Shown: one piece after another, positions 58,920 through 64,000 of the stretch
Position numbering within the stretch: the stretch's first letter is position 1
Layout: every line of letters starts with the position of its first letter
Assembly (NCBI GenBank): GCA_025449115.1
Contig: JAHLKC010000097.1
Location: forward strand, 87,482-151,481
DNA from: Chytridium lagenaria
Taxonomy: Eukaryota > Chytridiomycota > Chytridiomycetes > Chytridiales > Chytridiaceae
Length of the DNA stretch: 64,000 bases
Direction of reading: 5' to 3'
Program-made: the position numbers and the translations under genes
The notes under the pieces: generated by a model
What the model was told of the DNA's origin: nothing
Databases searched by the model: none
The model's input: the letters and a program-made list of their open reading frames with translations, nothing else

Positions 58920-59178
58920 AGCTCACATTCCCCCGTTTTTTAACATTTTTATTTTTAACTTCATCGCTATTGTTTCAAATTTGAACGTTGGGAAGGTAAG
59001 TTTTTTTTGAGATGGTTTGTGCTCAGAGGGTGTCTGGTTTTGTGGCTGGCTTACAATTATGCTTGCAGCGTTATCGTTCTCGATTCGTACCAAACCGCCT
59101 TATTCAGTCCTGTTCATATTTTAGCAGTTTAAAGGTATATTTTAGCTTATAAGGGTCTGGTGCAACTACGAACTCGAC
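58920..59178 (+). repeat. LTR-like repeat, copy 2
   Basis: Second copy of the repeat at 58150. It is preceded by GCATATAAAAGGAGCTCAC, which contains a TATA-like element such as an LTR promoter would have, and is interrupted at 59179 by a different repeat beginning TGTTATAAGGGCCTG. Confidence 0.65.
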
Positions 59179-59451
59179 TGTTATAAGGGCCTGTGAGTTT
59201 AGAAGGTTAGGTTATTTTTCCTATATAAACCAGAGTAAACTGGAGGAGCGTATAAAGAATGAAAGAAAATGAACATGAAAAGTAGAAACGCACGTAAGAG
59301 CAGACAAACGACCAGAACCCTACACAACTGATTTAGAAACTGTTAAGGCAAAAGATATGAAAGAGTCTGCAAATATATTTAACAAAATAAAGTGTCAAGG
59401 AAAGAATAGATATCTACATTATAAAAAAGTGAACACATTTTTATTTTAACA
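59179..59451 (+). repeat. TGTTATAAGGGCCTG repeat family, copy A
   Basis: A 273-bp segment beginning TGTTA and ending TAACA, with an internal TATATAAACCA. About 85-90 percent alike by eye to copy B at 60253-60522. The TG...CA ends suggest an LTR, but no target-site duplication is seen. Confidence 0.75.
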
Positions 59452-59454
59452 ATA

Positions 59455-59904
59455 CTAGTAATCCATGAAAATAGGGACGCGAACAATGGTTGAATGAAGA
59501 TGATTCGAACCATTATGCCTTTCCACATACTCAAGGACCAACATTTCCTTGCAGTGCCCCGATCTTTGGATGTAATCTAATACCTCGTTACTGTTGCTCT
59601 CAATATGCGTCAAATCTTGTGCGTTTGGATGTTCAGTGGTAAAAGTCCCCTTTGCTGCTTCTGGGAACTTGGATGAGACGTACGCAGCAAACATTCTATA
59701 GTGAACAGGATGATACGGAACCAACACGTAAAAATGGGGCGGTGTCGAAGATGAAAAGCCACCGTTGCTAGTGAAGTTTGCTGCTTGGCGGTTGTGCCAT
59801 AAAAAAAATCTGGAGTAGCCTATGCCCACGATCTTTGGATTGGTCATCAGAGTTGGTTTTTTTTCGTCAACCGTTCGCATCCTATGATTCATAGATTCCA
59901 ACAA
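59455..59904 (-). CDS. Hypothetical protein inside a repeat-flanked segment
   Basis: A 149-codon frame that starts at 59904 and stops 4 bp from the end of repeat copy A. Composition is balanced and protein-like (for example FYVLVPYHPVHYRMFAAYVS and CKEMLVLEYVERHNG), but I recognise no domain, leader or membrane segment. Because it lies between two direct copies of one repeat family (A and B), it may belong to a small mobile element, or be a host gene fragment trapped there. Confidence 0.35.
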   Translation of the reverse strand: MLESMNHRMRTVDEKKPTLMTNPKIVGIGYSRFFLWHNRQAANFTSNGGFSSSTPPHFYVLVPYHPVHYRMFAAYVSSKFPEAAKGTFTTEHPNAQDLTHIESNSNEVLDYIQRSGHCKEMLVLEYVERHNGSNHLHSTIVRVPIFMDY

Positions 59905-60252
59905 AAGACTGTGCTTGCTTCATGGTATTCCATGCAGTTTAAATAATATAAACCTGTGACCTAACCATGTATGTCAATAAGTAATGTGAATGTGATATTG
60001 TACCAAGCCTGTTCGTTTCAAATGGAGCAAGCTTCGTCTTTGTTACTTCCAATCGGTCGTAGTCTCAAGGTCCCACGGCCCTCTTACACGGCATTGATAG
60101 CGAGTCAATTGGGAAAGATCCTTTGGAATCTTTGCCAGCTCTGTAGACTTCAATTTTTTTAAACACGATTGAGTGCGTTTGTGGATCTATACATTGCTAT
60201 ATAGAAATTTTAAAAAGATTTTTTTTTTTTTTTTTTTCTCTCACCAGATAGC

Positions 60253-60690
60253 TGTTATATGGGCCTGTGGGTAGAAGGTTAGGTAATTTTTCCTATATAA
60301 ACCACAATGAAATTGACGAGCGTATAAAGAATGAAAGTAAATAACATGAAAAGTTGAAACGCACGTAAGAACAGAGAAACGACCAGAACAACTACACGAC
60401 TGATTAAGAAACAGTTAAGGCAAAAGATATGAAAGAGTCTGCAAATGTATTTACAAAATAAATCGTCAAGGAAAGAATAGATATCTACATTATAAAAAAG
60501 TGAACGCATTTTTATTTTAACATTATTATACATACAATTAATATATAAACAAAATGATGATTAAGAAAATAAAAAAATGTGTAGGCGCGCGGACATCAAA
60601 CTCACGCGCGCGCATTGCGCTCACGTGCGCCTTCACGCACTTAAGTTATTAAAATAAATGAGTATATAAATAAATGTATACATATTTCAC
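60253..60690 (+). repeat. TGTTATAAGGGCCTG repeat family, copy B with GCGC-rich extension
   Basis: 60253-60522 matches copy A. The following stretch, ending in a GCGC-rich block (GGCGCGCGGACATCAAACTC, near 60582), is shared instead with copy C at 61862-62245. Confidence 0.75.
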
Positions 60691-60693
60691 TTA

Positions 60694-61107
60694 ATGGAAG
60701 GAGTAGTCGCAAGAGCCATTGCCCCCTTATCGAGCAACTTTCGGGCTTTAACGACTAACCTTCAGGCCTTTTGTCAGGAGACCCGACAGTTGTTAGACCA
60801 ACTTTCCAGAGAGTCAAAAGAAAGCCAGGCATACGTCTCAAATATGTCATCAAGGGACTTTAATAGTAAGGTGATGAGTTCAGAGGAAGGGGTTTTGAGG
60901 CCATTGGTGAAGGAGCGGCATGGCCATCCAGATCGTCGACCGTCTGATCTGGCTTTCCAGAATCAGGTATTTGATGTTGGAAGCCCTCTTCCCCCCAACA
61001 TGGCCTGCCTTAATGTCGATGGGATGTTACGCCTGTCAACAACTTTGACCAGAGACAATGTTGAGGATCTGTCCTGGTTTTACAATGAACCTTTTAGAGG
61101 TATGTAA
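60694..61107 (+). CDS. Hypothetical protein, possible transposon gag fragment
   Basis: A 137-codon frame with an alpha-helical, polar N-terminal half (LTTNLQAFCQETRQLLDQLS) that could form a coiled coil. It is enclosed between repeats B and D, and its stop lies just before the first GTACATGGGGGTCCCCACAG repeat. No domain recognised. The position suggests it is part of a mobile element rather than a host gene. Confidence 0.3.
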   Translation: MEGVVARAIAPLSSNFRALTTNLQAFCQETRQLLDQLSRESKESQAYVSNMSSRDFNSKVMSSEEGVLRPLVKERHGHPDRRPSDLAFQNQVFDVGSPLPPNMACLNVDGMLRLSTTLTRDNVEDLSWFYNEPFRGM

Positions 61108-61112
61108 CTTAG

Positions 61113-61681
61113 GGTACATGGGGGTCCCCACAGGGTTATCGATTTTTTTTAGGGGTACATGGGGGTCCCCACAGGGTTATCGATTTTTTGTGTGACTTGA
61201 CTTAATATGAAATGTAGCCCTTATTGCGACGATCTCGAAACCGGTTTAACCCTCAATCAAATTGTCAAAATTGAGCGACGTACAAGCGTCGGAAGTTTCA
61301 AATTTTCTTAAGTAATAATTAGTAGACTTGTCGCCGTCCTGCGGCAAGATGTAATGGTCAGATCTTGCTCAAATTTTGCAGAGATGTCAGAAACAGTGTT
61401 AAATGTATATTGTATGACTCAAATGGGTAGCATGGAATTTATGTTTACTATATGATTGGCGGATTTTCCGAAAAAATCTGGAGATTTCAAACTTTAAGTC
61501 TGTATAACATGGAAACAAATGGTCAGAATTTGCTGATACTTTGCACAAGCATAGATATCGATACCAGAAACGATATGCATTACTCAGAATAGGGTGGTAC
61601 AAAGTGACTCTATTAAGGTCCACCCTCCCCGCGTGCCAGAGTACTTAGGAATCGGGATGGTATGCATAAATGCGGGAATGT
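61113..61681 (+). repeat. Direct repeat D, copy 1 (copy 2 at 62876-63402)
   Basis: About 530 bp nearly identical to 62876-63402. It begins with GGTACATGGGGGTCCCCACA, which here is itself duplicated (61113 and 61155), and ends GGAATCGGGATGGTATGCAT. No open frame is conserved between copies. Confidence 0.85.
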
Positions 61682-61860
61682 TGAGGTGATTTTGAGTGAG
61701 AATGAATGGTCAGAACTTTGTGATACTTTGCACACATATAGATATTAGATCACCTAACAATATGCAAGTCTCAGATTGGGGTGATACAAGTAGACTGTAT
61801 TAAGGTACTCACTTCCCCAGTGCATGTGACTTAGTAAACGGAAACCTATTGGGCAAATTG
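61682..61860 (+). repeat. Diverged partial copy of repeat D
   Basis: AATGGTCAGAA.TT..TGATAC, TTTGCACA and CTAT..TATTAAGGT recall the last third of copy 1, directly adjoining it, so the element had a tandem third part. Confidence 0.5.
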
Positions 61861-61861
61861 A

Positions 61862-62245
61862 GTTATAAGGGCCTGTGGGTTAGAAGGTTAGGTAATATTT
61901 TATATATAAACCACAATGAAATTGACGAGCGTATAAAGAATGAAGGAAGTTAACATGAAAAGTTGAAACCGACGTAACAACGGACAAAGGAATTATAAAA
62001 AAGTGAACGTATTTTTATTTTGAAATTAATATATATACCAATTAATGATAACGCGAATAAGGAGAAGGGTTAAGAAAATGAAATAAACAAATAATGTAGG
62101 ATATAAAAATATAAAAATATAAAAGAAATGATTAATACGGATATCAAGAAAATAAAATAATGTGAAGGCGCGCGGACATCAAGCTCACGCGCATCGCGCT
62201 CACGCGTGCCTCCACGCGCCTAAGTAAGTATATAAAACATAAATA
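61862..62245 (+). repeat. TGTTATAAGGGCCTG repeat family, copy C (internal deletion)
   Basis: Starts GTTATAAGGGCCTGTGGGTT and keeps the TATATAAACCA and GAGCGTATAAAGAATGAA parts. It lacks about 100 bp present in A and B, then has the same GCGC-rich block as copy B (GGCGCGCGGACATCAAGCTC, near 62165). Confidence 0.7.
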
Positions 62246-62340
62246 AATGATAAGTATTTAAATAAATATTAAGTAAATAAATATAAAAAATAAATAAGTA
62301 AATAAAAGAATAAATAAATAAATAAATAAATAAAAAACGT
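62245..62340. repeat. AAAT-type low-complexity tract
   Basis: Nearly pure A and T with many AAAT/TAAA tetranucleotides over about 90 bp. Confidence 0.85.
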
Positions 62341-62363
62341 AACACAATGAGTAACGTAATACA

Positions 62364-62388
62364 AAGGAGGGGGCTCGAACCCCTCCAG
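62364..62388 (+). other. tRNA T-arm-like hairpin
   Basis: GGAGGGG, a seven-base loop GCTCGAA, then CCCCTCC. Stem length, loop size and the TCGA core are those of a tRNA T-arm. No matching D-arm or anticodon arm lies around it. Confidence 0.55.
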
Positions 62389-62420
62389 TATAAATACTTA
62401 GCGACACGTCGCTCAAAAAA

Positions 62421-62480
62421 ACAATTATAAAAACAGCGATTCTGAGACCGCGGTCTCAGAATCGCTGTTTTTTTAATTGT
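62421..62480. repeat. Long palindrome 1 (30-bp arms, no spacer)
   Basis: The arms meet at CCG|CGG (62450/62451). The left arm equals the reverse complement of the right arm except for one base (62428). The core is GAGACCGCGGTCTC, flanked by GATTCT and AGAATC. Confidence 0.95.
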
Positions 62481-62510
62481 TTCTAAGAGTGGCAAATGTC
62501 ACTAAAAGAA

Positions 62511-62570
62511 ACAATTAAAAAAACGACGATTTTGAGACCGCGGTCTCAAAATCGTCGTTTTTTTAATTGA
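62511..62570. repeat. Long palindrome 2 (29 of 30 arm bases match)
   Basis: Centre at 62540/62541, exactly 90 bp after palindrome 1. Same GAGACCGCGGTCTC core, but its flanks differ from palindrome 1 at several bases, and each change is mirrored in the opposite arm. Confidence 0.95.
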
Positions 62571-62673
62571 TTCTTAAAGCGACAAATGTCACTATAAGAA
62601 CCAAAAAAAAAACTAAGAACAATATGTTAAAACACAACTGAACGGAGAACGGAGAAAAATAAAAAAAACAACA

Positions 62674-62705
62674 ACTGCAGAGAGGGTTCGAACCCCTCAT
62701 GCAGT
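62674..62705. other. tRNA acceptor/T-arm-like minihelix, copy 1
   Basis: An outer stem (CTGCA with TGCAG) stacks on an inner stem GAGGG/CCCTC around a seven-base TTCGAAC loop. This matches the top half of a tRNA, with a perfect box-B-like core GGTTCGAAC. There is no box A at the usual distance. Confidence 0.6.
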
Positions 62706-62847
62706 AGGATGGAATAGAGTTGGAGTGGAAAGTGGAGGAGCCAGTGGTTGGTGAGTGGTGAAGTGGTGTAGGTGGTGGTGTCGGGGGTCGGTGAATGTTG
62801 CGGTGGTTGGTGGTGGTTGATGGGAGTGGTCGAGGGGTGGAAAGAAC

Positions 62848-62878
62848 TGCAGAGAGGGTTCGAACCCCTCATGCAGTA
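62848..62878. other. tRNA acceptor/T-arm-like minihelix, copy 2
   Basis: Same sequence as the one at 62674 (CTGCAGAGAGGGTTCGAACC and on), about 173 bp downstream. It directly abuts the start of repeat D copy 2. Confidence 0.6.
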
Positions 62879-63402
62879 CATGGGGGTCCCCACAGGGTTA
62901 TCGATTTGTTTGTGTGACTTGACTTCATATGAAATGTAGCCCTTGTTGCGACGATCTCGAAACCGTTTTAACCCTCAATCAAATTGTCAAAATTGAGCGA
63001 CGTACAAGCGTCGGAAGTTTCACATTTTTATAAGTAATAATTAGTAGACTTGTCGCTGTCCTGCCGCAAGATCTAATGGTCAGATCTTGATCAAATTTTG
63101 CAGAGATGTCAGAAACACTGTCAAATGTATATTGTATGACTCAAATGGGTAGCATGGAATTTATGTTTACTATATGATTGGCGGATTTTCCGAAAAAATC
63201 GGGAGATTTCAAACTTTAAGTCTGTATAACATGGAAACAAATGGTCAGAATTTGCTGATACTTTGCACAAGCATAGATATCAATACCAGGAACAATATGC
63301 ACCACTCAGAATAGGGTGGTACAAAGTGACTCTATTAAGGTCCACCCTCCCCGTGCCAGAGTACTTAGGAATCGGGATGGTATACATAAATGCGGGAATT
63401 GT
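62876..63402 (+). repeat. Direct repeat D, copy 2
   Basis: Near-identical to 61155-61681, with scattered single-base differences. See copy 1. Confidence 0.85.
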
Positions 63403-63489
63403 GAAGTTCTCTCTATGGCCCCCTCTGCTAAGCCCCGGCATACAGAGGTAGAGAACCATATAATAGGTGACAAGACTAGCGTCTAGGAG

Positions 63490-63610
63490 GGTTAGGGTAC
63501 ATAGGGGTCCCCGAGGGGTTATACGGGCATTATGGTTGGAGGGTTATGCCATTTATCTATAGAGTGAACGATTTTAACATAAATAATATCATCTTCATGC
63601 ATTAAACTAT
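63490..63610 (+). repeat. Start of repeat D fused to the GTTATACGGGCATTATG repeat
   Basis: GGTACATAGGGGTCCCC (a variant of the repeat D start) is followed at 63515 by the segment also present at 58055-58150, so two families are joined or nested here. Confidence 0.65.
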
Positions 63611-63679
63611 CTTTCTCTAAAAATGCTTTTATTGAGGTCACTAACATCTTGCCAACATCTTTTTTCATAGAGGTATAAT

Positions 63680-63800
63680 GCCGCATAGGGGGTTAGAACC
63701 CCTACTGGAGCAATAACTCAAACAGGATGGAGAAGGTGGTCATGCCGCAGACGACAGGAACTGAACCCCTAAGGGCTTAAACCTCTTTCTGCTCCATAAG
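63680..63800. other. Further tRNA T-arm-like sequences
   Basis: TAGGGGGTTAGAACCCCTA at about 63686 and, on the minus strand, AGGGGTTCAGTTCC at about 63755-63770 resemble T-arm/box B sequences. No complete tRNA cloverleaf could be drawn by eye. Confidence 0.4.
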
Positions 63801-63884
63801 AGTGATGAAGGAGTCGTCATGATGGGAAGGGGAGGAGTAGGATGAGAATGCTGGTCTTAAAACAATTAATAGAAAGTTCACTAA

Positions 63885-64000
63885 TTAAATTGGGACCACT
63901 GGTCCCAAATCAATTAATGAAAAAATCACTAACTAAATTGGGACCATCCGTCCCAAATCAATTGATGAAAAAACACTAATTAAATTGGGACCAGTGGTCC
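63885..64000. repeat. Array of short palindromes with 47-48 bp period, cut by the window end
   Basis: TTGGGACCA-C-TGGTCCCAA at 63890-63908, TTGGGAC-CATCC-GTCCCAA starting 63938, and TTGGGACCA-G-TGGTCC starting 63985. Spacers are alike (CAATTAATGAAAAAATCACT and a variant). Confidence 0.9.

Noticed and set aside
62364..63800. Complete tRNA genes
   Set aside because: Only T-arm and acceptor-like parts are present; no D-arm, anticodon arm or box A at proper spacing could be found.
63885..64000. Telomeric or subtelomeric repeat
   Set aside because: The units are 47-48 bp palindromes, not short G-rich telomere repeats, and the window simply ends inside them.

Overview
This window reads as nuclear DNA of a fungus, most likely a zoosporic (chytrid-type) one. 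Evidence: compact genes with short GT-AG introns (about 47-230 bp); many secreted or GPI-anchored-type proteins; LysM-CAP proteins, class 3 lipases, a PacC/Rim101-like zinc-finger factor, a Syntaxin 6/Tlg1-type SNARE and a DUF3712 membrane protein; and Ty1/copia and other repeat debris at the right end. The chytrid assignment is inference. The fungal, eukaryotic character is well supported by splice sites and families.

Layout. 0-3.6 kb: a leucine-rich-repeat-like protein and an F-box/ankyrin protein. 4-29 kb: an extracellular-protein island. It has three class 3 lipases, three LysM-CAP proteins, and a run of low-complexity secreted or GPI-anchored-type wall proteins, all on the minus strand between 8.2 and 18.7 kb. 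A tail-to-tail lipase/LysM-CAP pair at 4.1-7.1 kb recurs in mirror orientation at 21.4-25.0 kb, which suggests an inverted segmental duplication around the wall-protein cluster. 29.9-31.5 kb: the zinc-finger factor. 33.4-34.5 kb: a secreted inhibitor with seven Kazal domains. 35.3-44.8 kb: one seven-exon minus-strand gene for a roughly 2,950-residue single-pass membrane protein made of repeated DUF3712/LEA-2-like units. 45.4-46.2 kb: a secreted Cys-rich GPI-type protein. 48.6-52.4 kb: a large secreted endonuclease/exonuclease/phosphatase-family nuclease. 53.0-54.0 kb: the SNARE. 54-64 kb: gene-poor DNA full of repeats. It holds a copia integrase remnant, several dispersed repeat families, two perfect or near-perfect long palindromes, hairpins resembling the acceptor/T-arm half of a tRNA, and a second short-palindrome array running off the window end.

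Together, most protein genes act outside the cell or at its surface: chitin or glycan binding (LysM), CAP, lipid hydrolysis, protease inhibition, DNA degradation and wall decoration. This would fit a saprotroph or parasite that feeds by secretion.

Caution: many genes are interrupted by apparent single-base indels, usually in homopolymers, while splice sites, domains and paralogue alignment stay good on both sides. I treat most as likely assembly errors and give gene spans across them. Exon boundaries come from reading splice sites by eye and aligning paralogues.
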